This document shows positions 1 to 8,294 of a stretch of DNA of 64,000 nt, in pieces; within the stretch, counting starts at the first letter, position 1; every line of letters starts with the position of its first letter. The position numbers and the translations under genes were made by a program. The notes beneath the pieces were generated by a model that saw nothing but the letters and a program-made list of their open reading frames with translations, was not told where the DNA came from and did not search any database. Source of the DNA: Pseudomonas lini (GTDB taxonomy: Bacteria; Pseudomonadota; Gammaproteobacteria; Pseudomonadales; Pseudomonadaceae); NCBI RefSeq assembly GCF_030812475.1, contig NZ_JAUSSR010000008.1, forward strand, positions 1 through 64,000, read 5' to 3'.

Positions 1-98
1 ACCATCGCAAGCAAGCTTGCTCCCACAATGGATCGCGTCGTACGCAAATCCTGGGTTCACAACCGATCAACTGTGGGAGCGAGCCTGCTCGCGAAGGC
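1..98. repeat. REP-type palindromic repeats
   Basis: Two Pseudomonas REP units in opposite orientation: GCAAGCTTGCTCCCACA near base 10 and TGTGGGAGCGAGCCTGCTCG near base 71. A third, different repeat (GCAGGCTGCGATCTTTTGAT) lies at 150-170, just past the metI stop codon. No gene is seen in the first 176 bases. Confidence 0.85.
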
Positions 99-176
99 GA
101 TATCACTGGCGCCTGATGACTTGGATCAGACTCGGCTGCAAGGAGCTACCGCAGGCTGCGATCTTTTGATCTTTGC

Positions 177-821
177 TTAACGCTTGTTCAAACCTCGCGC
201 CAATCTATCGCCGCCCAGTTGGATGATCGCCACCAACACCACCAGCAACACAATCACCGTCAACATGATCTGGCTGTCGAACCGCTGATAGCCATACCGA
301 TAGGCAATGTCTCCCAACCCACCGGCACCAATCGCCCCGGCCATGGCGGAGGAGTTGATCATGGTCACCAAGGTGATGGTGAACCCCCCGACAATCCCCG
401 GCAACGCTTCAGGCAACAGCACATGCCAAACAATATGCCAACGCCGACACCCCATCGCCTGCGCCGCTTCGATCAGCCCATGGTCGACCTCGCGCAGGCT
501 GACCTCGGCAATACGTGCAAAGAACGGCGTGGCGGCAATGGTCAGCGGCACTACGGCGGCCCAGACACCGTACGTGGTGCCGACAATCAACCGGGTAAAC
601 GGAATCAGCGCCACCATCAAAATCAAAAACGGAATCGAGCGGAACAGGTTCACGAACGCGCCCAGTGCGCGGTTCAATGCCGGCGCTTCGTAGATGCCGC
701 CCTTGGAACTGGTCACCAGAATCACTGCCAGCGGTATACCCGCCAGCAGTGCTATCAACGACGACACGCCGACCATCAGGAAGGTGTCGATGAAACCTTG
801 CAGCAAGCGATCAAACCACAT
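177..821 (-). CDS. metI: MetI-type methionine ABC transporter permease
   Basis: Inner-membrane permease of a MetNIQ-type importer, 214 residues, close to the usual length of about 217. It has several hydrophobic segments and the EAA loop that docks on the ATPase (EAAQAMGCRRWHIVWHVLLP, residues 118-137). The ATG at 821 overlaps the end of metN by 11 bases, so the longer upstream reading is not needed. It is the last gene of the metQ-metN-metI block, downstream of desulfurisation-type oxidoreductases. This copy may therefore import an organosulfur compound rather than, or as well as, methionine. That substrate idea comes from context only. Confidence 0.93.
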   Translation of the reverse strand: MWFDRLLQGFIDTFLMVGVSSLIALLAGIPLAVILVTSSKGGIYEAPALNRALGAFVNLFRSIPFLILMVALIPFTRLIVGTTYGVWAAVVPLTIAATPFFARIAEVSLREVDHGLIEAAQAMGCRRWHIVWHVLLPEALPGIVGGFTITLVTMINSSAMAGAIGAGGLGDIAYRYGYQRFDSQIMLTVIVLLVVLVAIIQLGGDRLARGLNKR

Positions 822-1944
822 AACCCAACACCTCCACCTGTTGTGCCCAACGGCCGGCGCGTTGACGCAACTCTTCGGCACCGAGGGACGAACCGGTTAC
901 CGCCAGCAGCAGCTGCCCGAGGGCATGGCCCTGAATCCGTTCGACGCCACCTTGCAACAAGCGCACGCGGCCACCGAGGGCGCTGAACAGTGCGGCCACG
1001 TCTGGTTCCTCGTGTGCGGCTCCGGTGAATTGCAGTCGCAGCACCACGGCGTCCTCGGCAGACGTTGGCTGCGAGCGCAACCGGCTTTGCAATTCTTCCG
1101 GCAGCGCGTGTTGCAACGGCGCGAGCAACGTCTTGCTGACCTCATGCTGCGGATTGCCGAACACCTCCCACACCGGTCCTTGCTCGACGATGCGTCCATG
1201 CTCCAGCACCACGACCCGGTCGCAGATATCGCGAATCACCGCCATCTCGTGAGTGATCAGCACAATGGTCAGACCCAGGCGCTGATTGATCTCGCGCAGC
1301 AGGCCGAGGATCGATTGCGTGGTTTCCGGGTCCAGCGCTGAAGTCGCTTCGTCGCACAGCAAAATCGCCGGGTCATGCACCAGCGCCCGGGCGATGCCGA
1401 CACGCTGCTTCTGCCCGCCTGACAACTGCGCCGGATAAGCTTTGTGCTTCTCTTGCAGGCCGACCAGTTCCAGGAGCTCGCGGACTTTCTGTTCGCGCTT
1501 TTCCTTGGGCACCCCGGCCACTTTCAGCGGCAACTCGACGTTCTGCCAAACCGTCTTGGCCGACATCAGGTTGAAGTGCTGGAAGATCATGCCGATGCGT
1601 CGACGCAGGGTTACCAGGCGGTCTTCATCGAACTCGCCAATATCGATCTGGTCGATCAGCACGCGACCGGTGCTCGGTTGTTCCAGACGATTGATGGTGC
1701 GGATCAGCGACGACTTGCCGGCGCCGCTGCGGCCGATGATGCCGAACACTTCACCGCGCTGGATCGCCAGGTCGATGCCGTGCAATGCCGCCACTGGACC
1801 TTGCTGACCGTTGTAGGTTTTGCCCAGGCCGATAAAGCGCACGTGGGCGCGATTGAGGTCCGGGTGCAATTCAGTCTGGTCGACAGGCTTCGGGATAGGG
1901 CGGGCCTCTGGAGTTTCCAGTCGCCGTTGGATCGCGGCCGTCAT
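811..1944 (-). CDS. metN: MetN-type methionine ABC transporter ATPase
   Basis: Cytoplasmic ATPase of the MetNIQ importer, 377 residues. Walker A is GRSGAGKSS (71-79), the signature is LSGGQ (174-178) and Walker B is ILLCDEAT (194-201). The C-terminal 80 residues match the NIL domain, which in the family senses intracellular methionine and inhibits transport. An extra stretch of about 30 residues precedes the ATPase domain (MTAAIQRRLETPEARPIPKP), which many MetN proteins lack. The start lies 2 bases past the metQ stop codon and the gene overlaps metI, so the three genes are one transcription unit. Confidence 0.94.
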   Translation of the reverse strand: MTAAIQRRLETPEARPIPKPVDQTELHPDLNRAHVRFIGLGKTYNGQQGPVAALHGIDLAIQRGEVFGIIGRSGAGKSSLIRTINRLEQPSTGRVLIDQIDIGEFDEDRLVTLRRRIGMIFQHFNLMSAKTVWQNVELPLKVAGVPKEKREQKVRELLELVGLQEKHKAYPAQLSGGQKQRVGIARALVHDPAILLCDEATSALDPETTQSILGLLREINQRLGLTIVLITHEMAVIRDICDRVVVLEHGRIVEQGPVWEVFGNPQHEVSKTLLAPLQHALPEELQSRLRSQPTSAEDAVVLRLQFTGAAHEEPDVAALFSALGGRVRLLQGGVERIQGHALGQLLLAVTGSSLGAEELRQRAGRWAQQVEVLGYVV

Positions 1945-1946
1945 GC

Positions 1947-2756
1947 TCAGCTTTCCCAGCCGGCTTGGTAGAGCTTGCCATGGGCTTTATCCAGGGCTGC
2001 GCGAACGGCGGGCGAGTGCTGATAGATGTCGACGAACTTGATCAGGCGTGGATCGGTCTTGCTGTTCGGCTGGATCACGAACTGAATCACGTATTCCTTG
2101 TGGTCGAGGCCGTCGAACAGCAGGGCAGAGCCGGCATCGAAGGTCTTCGACAGGCGGATGTAGGCCGGGTAGCCCTGGACCAGATCGGCGTCGTCATAGG
2201 CGCGTACCAGTTGCACTGCTTCGACCTGAAGGATTTTGATGTTCTTCGGGTTGGCGATGATGTCTTCTTCGGTGGCCTTGTAGCCGACACCGGGTTTAAG
2301 CGTGATCAGGCCAGCCTTGGCCAGTAGTTGCAGACCACGACCGCTGTTGATCGGGTCGTTGGCGATGGCCACGCTGGCGCCTTCGGGCAGCTCATCGAAG
2401 CTTTTGTATTTTTTCGAATAGAGGCCGACGTTGTTGATGATTCCCGGGGCGAAGGGCACCAGGTCGAAACCGGCGGCGGTCTTGGCGTTTTCCAGGAACG
2501 GGATGTGCTGGAAGTAGTTCACGTCGATGTCGCCGGCGGCGAGGCTGACGTTGGGGGCGATCCAGTCGCTGAATTCCACCAGGTCGACTTGCAGGCCTTG
2601 TTTCTTGGCTTCTTCGACGGCGGCTTCCAGGGGGATGGCGAAGGCGGCGGTGGTGCCGACTTTCAGCGGCGCGTCGGCGGCGAAGGTGATGGAGCTGAAG
2701 AGGCCCAGGGCCAGAGCCAGTGCTTTGACTGGGTGAGAGAGGTGGTTCTTTTTCAT
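1947..2756 (-). CDS. metQ: MetQ-type periplasmic binding protein
   Basis: Substrate-binding protein of the MetNIQ importer, 269 residues. The signal peptide ends near FAA-DAP at residue 26. There is no lipobox cysteine, so unlike E. coli MetQ it is predicted to be a free periplasmic protein. The body has the family's NLPA/MetQ features, including NDPINSGRGLQLL, a ligand-pocket segment. It is the first gene of the metQNI block. A 129-base gap with a REP pair separates it from the upstream flavin monooxygenase, so it may have its own promoter or be read through. Confidence 0.93.
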   Translation of the reverse strand: MKKNHLSHPVKALALALGLFSSITFAADAPLKVGTTAAFAIPLEAAVEEAKKQGLQVDLVEFSDWIAPNVSLAAGDIDVNYFQHIPFLENAKTAAGFDLVPFAPGIINNVGLYSKKYKSFDELPEGASVAIANDPINSGRGLQLLAKAGLITLKPGVGYKATEEDIIANPKNIKILQVEAVQLVRAYDDADLVQGYPAYIRLSKTFDAGSALLFDGLDHKEYVIQFVIQPNSKTDPRLIKFVDIYQHSPAVRAALDKAHGKLYQAGWES

Positions 2757-2806
2757 GATGGAGTTTCCAGTCAGTGCATTAATTTTTTCGGTGTCTGTTC
2801 GGGCCT

Positions 2807-2882
2807 CTTCGCTGGCAAGCCAGGTCCTACACTGGATCTGTGAACGCTATAGATCCCTGTAGGAGCTGGCTTGCCAGCGAAG
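2807..2882. repeat. REP pair between dszA-like gene and metQ
   Basis: Inverted REP units (TTCGCTGGCAAGCCAGGTCC and GGAGCTGGCTTGCCAGCGAA) fill the gap between the monooxygenase gene and metQ. The right unit abuts the monooxygenase stop codon. Confidence 0.85.
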
Positions 2883-2885
2883 CTT

Positions 2886-4253
2886 TTAGCGGCGGTACGT
2901 CGAACCGGTATGTTGCGCAGGCAGATATGCCCCTTCATGAAACAGCTTTTCGCGCAAAGAGCCCTTGTCGTAAGCCGTCTTGTACGACCCCCGACGCTGC
3001 AACTCCGGTACCACCAGCTCAATGAAATCCACATAGCTTTCCGGGGTGACAATCCGTGTCAGGTTGAAGCCATCGAGCCCGGTTTCAGCAATCCACGATT
3101 CCAGCTCATCAGCCACTTGCTCAGGCGAGCCAACCACCGTGATGTAGCGTCCGCCGAGGGCGTGTTGCTCGAGCAATTTGCGCCGGGTCCAGTCGTTGTT
3201 TTGCAGGTTCCTGGTGGCCGACTGAATCGCGTTGCTCTTCACGTACTGGATCGGCTCATCGATCTCGTATTCGGAAAAATCGATCCCGGTGGACGCCGAG
3301 AAATGCGCCACCCCGGCTTCGGCGCTGGCATGGCTCAGATACTCGGCATGCTTGGCCCAGGCTTGTTCTTCAGTGGCGCCGACAATCACATTCAGTCCCA
3401 TGAACACCTTGATGTCCTCGGGGTTGCGCCCGGCCTCGACCGCACTGGCGCGAACCTTGTCCACCTGAGCCTTGGTCGACGGTTTGTTCTGGCCGCTGAT
3501 GAACACGCACTCGGCATGGCGCCCGGCGAACAGCAAACCGCGATCGGAGCTGCCCGCCTGGAACAGCACCGGCGTGCGCTGCGGCGACGGCTCGCAGAGG
3601 TGATAGCCCTCGACCTGATAGAACTCGCCCTTGTGTTCGACCTTGTGCACTTTTTCCGGTTGGGCGTAGATCCGTTGTTTTGGATCGTTGAGCACCGCGC
3701 CGTTTTCCCAGCTGCCTTCCCAGAGTTTGTAGAGCACTTGCAGGTATTCGTCGGCCTGGTCGTAGCGGCGGTCGTGCTCGACCTGTTCGCTCAGGCCCAT
3801 GGCCTTGGCGGCGCTGTCGAGGTAGCCGGTGACGATGTTCCAGCCGACCCGGCCGCGGCTCAGGTGATCGAGTGTCGACAGGCGTCGGGCGAACAGGTAC
3901 GGCGCTTCGTAGGTCAGGTTGGCGGTCAGGCCGAAGCCAAGGTTCTTGGTGACGGCGGCCATGGCCGAGACCAGGAGCAGCGGATCGTTGACCGGTAACT
4001 GAATCGACTCTTTCAACGGCACGTCCACCGAATTCTGGTAGACGTCGTACACCCCGACGATGTCGGCGATGAACAGTCCATCGAACAGCCCGCGCTCCAG
4101 CAGTTGTGCCAGTTCGGTCCAGTATTCGATGGTTTTGTACTGGGTGGAGTTATCCCGTGGATGCGTCCACAGGCCGTGGTTGATGTGCCCGATGCAATTC
4201 ATGTTGAAGGCGTTGAGCAGGATCTTTTTTTTGCTCGTTTGAGGCGTCGCCAT
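2886..4253 (-). CDS. NtaA/SnaA/DszA-family flavin monooxygenase
   Basis: Flavin-dependent monooxygenase of the bacterial luciferase-like class, 455 residues, matching the DszA/NtaA/SnaA group that uses reduced FMN from a partner reductase. Family hallmarks seen are the N-terminal NAFNMNCIGHINHGLWTHP, GFGLTANLTYEAPYLFARRL, and RGRVGWNIVTGYLDSAAKAM in the active-site region. The ATG at 4253 overlaps the upstream SfnB-like stop codon as TAATG, which implies translational coupling. With two DszC/SfnB-like partners and a MetNIQ transporter, it probably oxidises an organosulfur compound to release sulfite under sulfur limitation. The exact substrate cannot be read from the sequence, and no flavin reductase is nearby. 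Confidence 0.88.
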   Translation of the reverse strand: MATPQTSKKKILLNAFNMNCIGHINHGLWTHPRDNSTQYKTIEYWTELAQLLERGLFDGLFIADIVGVYDVYQNSVDVPLKESIQLPVNDPLLLVSAMAAVTKNLGFGLTANLTYEAPYLFARRLSTLDHLSRGRVGWNIVTGYLDSAAKAMGLSEQVEHDRRYDQADEYLQVLYKLWEGSWENGAVLNDPKQRIYAQPEKVHKVEHKGEFYQVEGYHLCEPSPQRTPVLFQAGSSDRGLLFAGRHAECVFISGQNKPSTKAQVDKVRASAVEAGRNPEDIKVFMGLNVIVGATEEQAWAKHAEYLSHASAEAGVAHFSASTGIDFSEYEIDEPIQYVKSNAIQSATRNLQNNDWTRRKLLEQHALGGRYITVVGSPEQVADELESWIAETGLDGFNLTRIVTPESYVDFIELVVPELQRRGSYKTAYDKGSLREKLFHEGAYLPAQHTGSTYRR

Positions 4254-5446
4254 TAGAGGGTCCCCCGCAACGGCGGGTTTTCATCGTTGAGGTAGTAGTT
4301 GCCGATGGCGTGATACTTCCAGCGCACCGGGTCGTGCAGGGTATGCACCCGAGCGTTGCGCCAGTGACGATCCAGACCGTGTTCGGCCAGCGTGGCCTGG
4401 CTGCCGGCCAATTCGAACAACGTGCTGCCGGCGGCGAGAGAGATTTCGGTGCTGATGGCCCGGGCTTCGGCGACGGCAATCGATGCGGCGGCGACGGTCT
4501 CTGCGTCAGTCTGGGCCTGGGCCTTGTCGAGCAATTCGCCGGCGCGTTCCAGCAGCGCTTCGGTGGCGTGCAGACGAATGCTCAAGTGGCCGAAACTCTT
4601 GATGGTCAGGGGGTCTTCGGTGGCTTTGTCGTTGCCCGAATCGATCCACGGGCGGGTCTTGGTGCGCACGAAGTGCAGCGCATCTTCATAGGCGGCGCGA
4701 GCGATGCCGGTGTCGATGGCGGCGTGAAGAATCTGCGCCAGCGGACCGACGGTGGTCGGACGTTCGAAAGCGCTCTGGAACGGGATCACGTCTTCAGCGG
4801 CGACATAAACGTCTTCGAAGACCACCGAACCGCTGCCGGTGGTGCGCTGGCCGAAACCGCTCCAGTCGTCGATGACCGTCAGGCCCTTACTGTTGCGAGG
4901 TACGAAGGCCAATTGCTGCACGCCGTGTTCGTCCACCACCGAGGTCGGGATGCGCTGGGCGTAGATGGCGCCGGTGGCGTAGAACTTGCGGCCGTGGATG
5001 CGATAGCCCTCGCCGTCGCGAGTGAGGCGGGTAACGCGGTCGTGGGCGGTTTTTGTGCCGAGTTCGGCCAGTGCATTGCCAAAGCGCTGACCGGCCAGCA
5101 CTTCTGCGTACAGACGTCTTTTCTGCTCGGCGCTGCCATTCACGCGCAGCACTTCGAGGGCATAGAAATGGTTCTGCGGAATCTGTCCAAGCGAGCCGTC
5201 AGCCTGGGCGATCAGCGCGATCACCTTGGCCAGCGTGACATTGGAAACGCCGGCACCGCCGTACTCCTTGGGCACACTGATGCCCCACAGGCCCGAGCGG
5301 GAAAACACTTCGAGTTCCGGGTGTGGCAAACGCCGTTCGCGATCGCGCAGGGCGCTGTCGCGTTTGAAGTCCTCGGCCAGATCACTGGCGACAATCAGGG
5401 CTTGCTCGTCGCTGGTTATGACCGCGACGTGGTGAGAAAAAGTCAT
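4253..5446 (-). CDS. sfnB: SfnB-family sulfur acquisition oxidoreductase (copy 1)
   Basis: Acyl-CoA-dehydrogenase-fold flavoenzyme of the SfnB/DszC group, 397 residues. It shows the FMN/FAD-binding FYATGAIYAQ segment and WSGFGQRTTGSGSVVFEDV, and ends with the block RHWRNARVHTLHDPVRWKYH. The start ATG at 5446 has TCTGGAG a few bases upstream; a longer in-frame reading from 5470 has no such site. It lies between its paralogue and the DszA-like gene. Family members are expressed during sulfate starvation and take part in desulfurisation of sulfones or related compounds. The symbol is a family label, not a proven orthology. Confidence 0.88.
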   Translation of the reverse strand: MTFSHHVAVITSDEQALIVASDLAEDFKRDSALRDRERRLPHPELEVFSRSGLWGISVPKEYGGAGVSNVTLAKVIALIAQADGSLGQIPQNHFYALEVLRVNGSAEQKRRLYAEVLAGQRFGNALAELGTKTAHDRVTRLTRDGEGYRIHGRKFYATGAIYAQRIPTSVVDEHGVQQLAFVPRNSKGLTVIDDWSGFGQRTTGSGSVVFEDVYVAAEDVIPFQSAFERPTTVGPLAQILHAAIDTGIARAAYEDALHFVRTKTRPWIDSGNDKATEDPLTIKSFGHLSIRLHATEALLERAGELLDKAQAQTDAETVAAASIAVAEARAISTEISLAAGSTLFELAGSQATLAEHGLDRHWRNARVHTLHDPVRWKYHAIGNYYLNDENPPLRGTL

Positions 5447-5483
5447 GTGTTTCTCCAGAGATCTGGTCAAAAGGTTCTGGTCG

Positions 5484-6725
5484 TCAAATCCAGGAGTGGC
5501 GTGCGGGCAGCGTGCCGTTCAAGTGGTAGGTGCCAACGGCGTGGTATTTCCAGCGAACGGGGTCGTGCAGCGTGTGCACGCGAGCATTGCGCCAGTGGCG
5601 GTCGAGGTTGAATTCGGCGAGGGTGGCGCGGCTGCCGGCCAGCTCGAAGAGTTTTTCACTGGCCAGCAACGAGATCTCGGTGGTCAGCACCTTGGCTTCG
5701 GCCACGGCTATCGAGGCACGCGCGGCGGATTCGGCAGTGAGCGGTGCGGCGTTGACCTGATCGAGCACTTGCCCGGCCTTGCGCAACAAGGCTTCGGCGG
5801 CGTGCAATTCGATCTTCAGTTTGCCGATGTCAGCGATCACGTAAAGGTCGTCGCTGGCCTTGTCGACCTTGGCATCGATCCATGGCCGGGCCCGGGTTTT
5901 CACGAACTCAATGGCGTCGTCGATGGCGCCCCGGGCGATACCGGCGTCGATGGCCGCCTGAATCAATTGCGATACTGCCCCCTGGATGTTCGGCCTGTCG
6001 TTGATCTTCCAGGTATCCACCACCAGCTCGGCGTCGACCCGCACGTTGTTGAGCAAAATCGTGCCGCTGGCAGTGGTGCGCTGCCCGAAACCGGACCAGT
6101 CATCGACGATGCGCAGACCCGGTGCGCCGCGACGGACGAAGGCCAGCACTTGCCTGCCATCGTCGTTCAGCGCCTTGACCGCGACCCAGTGGGCGAACAG
6201 GGCGCCGGTCGAATAAAACTTCTGGCCGTTGATGACGAAGCCATCGCCGTCGGCGGTGATCCGCGCTTTGAGTTCAAGGGTGTTTTTGGTGCCGCGCTCC
6301 GGTCCGGCATTCCCGATTCGCCAGCCTTCGAGCACGCTTTTGAACAGCTGCTTTTTCTGTGATTCGGTGGCGCTGCCGAGCACCAGGTTGAGTATGCCGA
6401 ACTGGTTCTGCGGAATTTGCCCGAGCGCCGGGTCGGCCGCGGAAATGATCGCGAACACATCGGCCAGGGTGACGAATGAAACCTGTGGGCCACCGTACTC
6501 GCGCGCAATGGCAATGCTGCCCAGCCCGCTACGGGTGAACTGTTCGATTTCCGACCATGGCAGCTTGCGCTGGCGGTCACGTTTGGCCGCTTGAAGGCGG
6601 GCGACTTGCGCCAGCTCATGGGCGGCCTTGATGGCTTGAGCGTCGTTGCGCAAGACTTGCGCGGGCAACAACAAGGGGGCGATGTCCAGATCACTCTGAA
6701 CGATTGCATCTGCCAGACTGGACAT
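5484..6725 (-). CDS. sfnB: SfnB-family sulfur acquisition oxidoreductase (copy 2)
   Basis: Second SfnB/DszC-like flavoenzyme, 413 residues, paralogous to the next gene. It shares the C-terminal block RHWRNARVHTLHDPVRWKYH and the core WSGFGQRTTASGTILLNNV, but the N-terminal quarter is clearly diverged. The ATG at 6725 has AAGGAG eight bases upstream, and it is the first gene of the operon running to metI. The two copies could act on different substrates, form a hetero-oligomer, or catalyse successive steps with the DszA-like enzyme. Which applies cannot be decided from sequence. Confidence 0.88.
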   Translation of the reverse strand: MSSLADAIVQSDLDIAPLLLPAQVLRNDAQAIKAAHELAQVARLQAAKRDRQRKLPWSEIEQFTRSGLGSIAIAREYGGPQVSFVTLADVFAIISAADPALGQIPQNQFGILNLVLGSATESQKKQLFKSVLEGWRIGNAGPERGTKNTLELKARITADGDGFVINGQKFYSTGALFAHWVAVKALNDDGRQVLAFVRRGAPGLRIVDDWSGFGQRTTASGTILLNNVRVDAELVVDTWKINDRPNIQGAVSQLIQAAIDAGIARGAIDDAIEFVKTRARPWIDAKVDKASDDLYVIADIGKLKIELHAAEALLRKAGQVLDQVNAAPLTAESAARASIAVAEAKVLTTEISLLASEKLFELAGSRATLAEFNLDRHWRNARVHTLHDPVRWKYHAVGTYHLNGTLPARHSWI

Positions 6726-6892
6726 CAGTGCCGCTCCTTGGCTGCACGCAATGCCCTGGCGATCTGCACTGGGGTGATTGTGTTCCGGACCATACCTACC
6801 TCACATCTCATGAAAACGCCGCGATCAGTGCGGCGAACGAAAACAAGAATGTCCGGTGGTCCGGTTCATATACCCTAAGCGTGTATAAAAAT

Positions 6893-6915
6893 AAAATAAA
6901 CTAACTTTTAGGAAT
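6893..6915 (-). promoter_or_regulatory. AT-rich motif upstream of the sfnB operon
   Basis: Read on the minus strand it is ATTCCTAAAAGTTAGTTTAT followed by TTT. It aligns almost base for base with the motif upstream of tauA (21425-21446), apart from one extra base and one substitution. A TATATG hexamer about 20-25 bases downstream (minus-strand sense) could be a -10 element. A CysB-type activator site is the likely reading, by inference from the two sulfur-starvation operons. Confidence 0.5.
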
Positions 6916-6941
6916 ATAGATAGAAGAGGTGGCACATATCC

Positions 6942-7047
6942 CTGTAGGAGCGAAGCTTGCTCGCGATGGTCGTTAACGATAACGCGTGCTTACTGGCTAA
7001 ACGCGGCGCTCTTGGGTCCATCGCGAGCAAGCTTCGCTCCTACAGGG
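6942..7047. repeat. Composite REP element, family I
   Basis: Near-perfect inverted repeat with arms CTGTAGGAGCGAAGCTTGCT and its complement, enclosing a core GTTAACGATAACGCGTGCTT. The same core recurs in REP pairs at about 11850, 23520, 56740 and 61355, so the unit is larger than a simple palindrome. Confidence 0.9.
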
Positions 7048-7050
7048 ATC

Positions 7051-7815
7051 TCAGTGTTTGCGGGCTTCGGCGGCCATGAGCAGTTCCTTCGGCCGGGCTT
7101 TCAAGTACGGATTCGCACAACCGATCTTCAACCTGCGCGGCGGTGCCCAGCGCGAATTGTTACCGACCCGATCGAGGATGCAGTACGTCACTTCCAGCCG
7201 AAGGTCTTCCCCTGCCTCGAGAATGATTGCCGGCGGCACCCAGACCTGGATCGGGCGGCCGACGTCGCAGGCCTTGAGACTGGGCAAGTCCATGCGCACG
7301 TCGCCCCAGCGCAGGGTTATTTCGTCGTCAGCGGCCATGTTCAGATAGGGCTCGATGGTCACCGGAACGCCGCGCTTGATCTGATTCGGATTGACCCCCT
7401 GACGACGAATCGTCTCGGGGAGGCTCACTGGCGCCAGGCTCTGGTTTTCGTCGCCGAACATTGCGCACGGTTGGCCACCGGGACAGTCGAGTTTGATCTG
7501 GACGCGCACGGCGGGTGACAGGGCTGCACACAGACCGACTCGCATGATCCGGTAGTGGATGCGTGAAGCACCGTTGGCAATAAAGCTTTCCGGTACCCGC
7601 AGGCTGACAGTGTTGCCGACATCGTGGGCACTGAGCACCCTGGAGGCCACGTAACAGTTGTCCCAGAACAGTTCGATCAGGTCGCCTTCATCCATGCCGG
7701 GATAGGGCGCCACGTCGACCAGCAGGTGAGCCGCCGAGGTGATGTTGATACCGTTCTTATGTGATTGCGCCAGGGAGGGCGTAGCCAGTTCGGGCTTGTT
7801 CGAGATGCTTTTCAT
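7051..7815 (-). CDS. Hypothetical protein with two beta-rich repeats
   Basis: Protein of 254 residues with no signal peptide or membrane segment. The start at 7815 has AAGGAG seven bases upstream; a longer reading from 7908 has no such site. Two similar segments can be aligned: one around VAPYPGMDEGDLIELFWDN to YRIMRVG (residues about 35-115), the other from IEPYLNMAADDEITLRWGD to VTYCILDRVGN (about 148-230). Each has alternating hydrophobic residues, a DVG turn and a VP strand, typical of a beta-sandwich module. I do not recognise a catalytic motif. It is expressed alone between two sulfur operons; whether it belongs to sulfur metabolism is unknown. Confidence 0.8.
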   Translation of the reverse strand: MKSISNKPELATPSLAQSHKNGINITSAAHLLVDVAPYPGMDEGDLIELFWDNCYVASRVLSAHDVGNTVSLRVPESFIANGASRIHYRIMRVGLCAALSPAVRVQIKLDCPGGQPCAMFGDENQSLAPVSLPETIRRQGVNPNQIKRGVPVTIEPYLNMAADDEITLRWGDVRMDLPSLKACDVGRPIQVWVPPAIILEAGEDLRLEVTYCILDRVGNNSRWAPPRRLKIGCANPYLKARPKELLMAAEARKH

Positions 7816-8294
7816 GGGTTCTCCTTGAAGTCTTGCAACGAAGTCCATTTCTGAAATAAAAAATGCGAATTCCAAACAATAAAATCGCTTATTACCTGAA
7901 TTGAACAATGATTGAGCGTGTCGACAATCTATTGCTGGAAGCTAGATAAGAGTGAACTTGTATAAGTGTCAATAGAGTGGATTAGTCAAAAACAAAATTC
8001 GGCATAATTCAGAAAGTTCCTACGTGTCGAGGTTAAGAAGCCCTATCAATCTGTCGAAGATACCTGTTGAATCTCCCTGTTTTTGGCAGATGATGCGGTG
8101 GTTGGACGTCTGTGACCAAATGTCAGGCTCAAGCGTATTGGATGTGGTCAATCTGTGAAAGGGCATATGAATGTATCGCGCACGCGCACAAAAACTTATG
8201 AATTGCGCGGAAACATTCAACTAAGTGCAGGGGGACTGATTGAAGAGAAGAGGGACTTCCATCCATGGAAGTGGACCTGTATTGCGTGGGTGTT
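7816..8294. other. AT-rich intergenic region
   Basis: About 480 bases without a convincing gene and visibly richer in A+T than its neighbours. It should hold the promoter of the hypothetical gene at 7815. An 18-base palindrome ACTTCCATCCATGGAAGT lies at 8255-8272, about 25 bases past the stop codon of the tcyN-like gene; it has no T-tract, so it is not a standard terminator. Short readings here lack ribosome sites. Confidence 0.6.

Noticed and set aside
219..1341. Long plus-strand reading frames opposite metI and metN
   Set aside because: They mirror high-GC coding sequence on the other strand, lack ribosome sites, and show no protein family pattern. The same holds for similar long antisense frames across the window.
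3232..6594. Plus-strand frames opposite the sulfur oxidoreductases
   Set aside because: Shadow frames of clear minus-strand enzymes with conserved motifs and coupled start/stop codons.
6726..6900. Sigma-54 promoter for the sfnB operon
   Set aside because: SfnR-type control would need TGGCACG-N4-TTGC; no such sequence was found on the minus strand here. The AT-rich motif is the better candidate.
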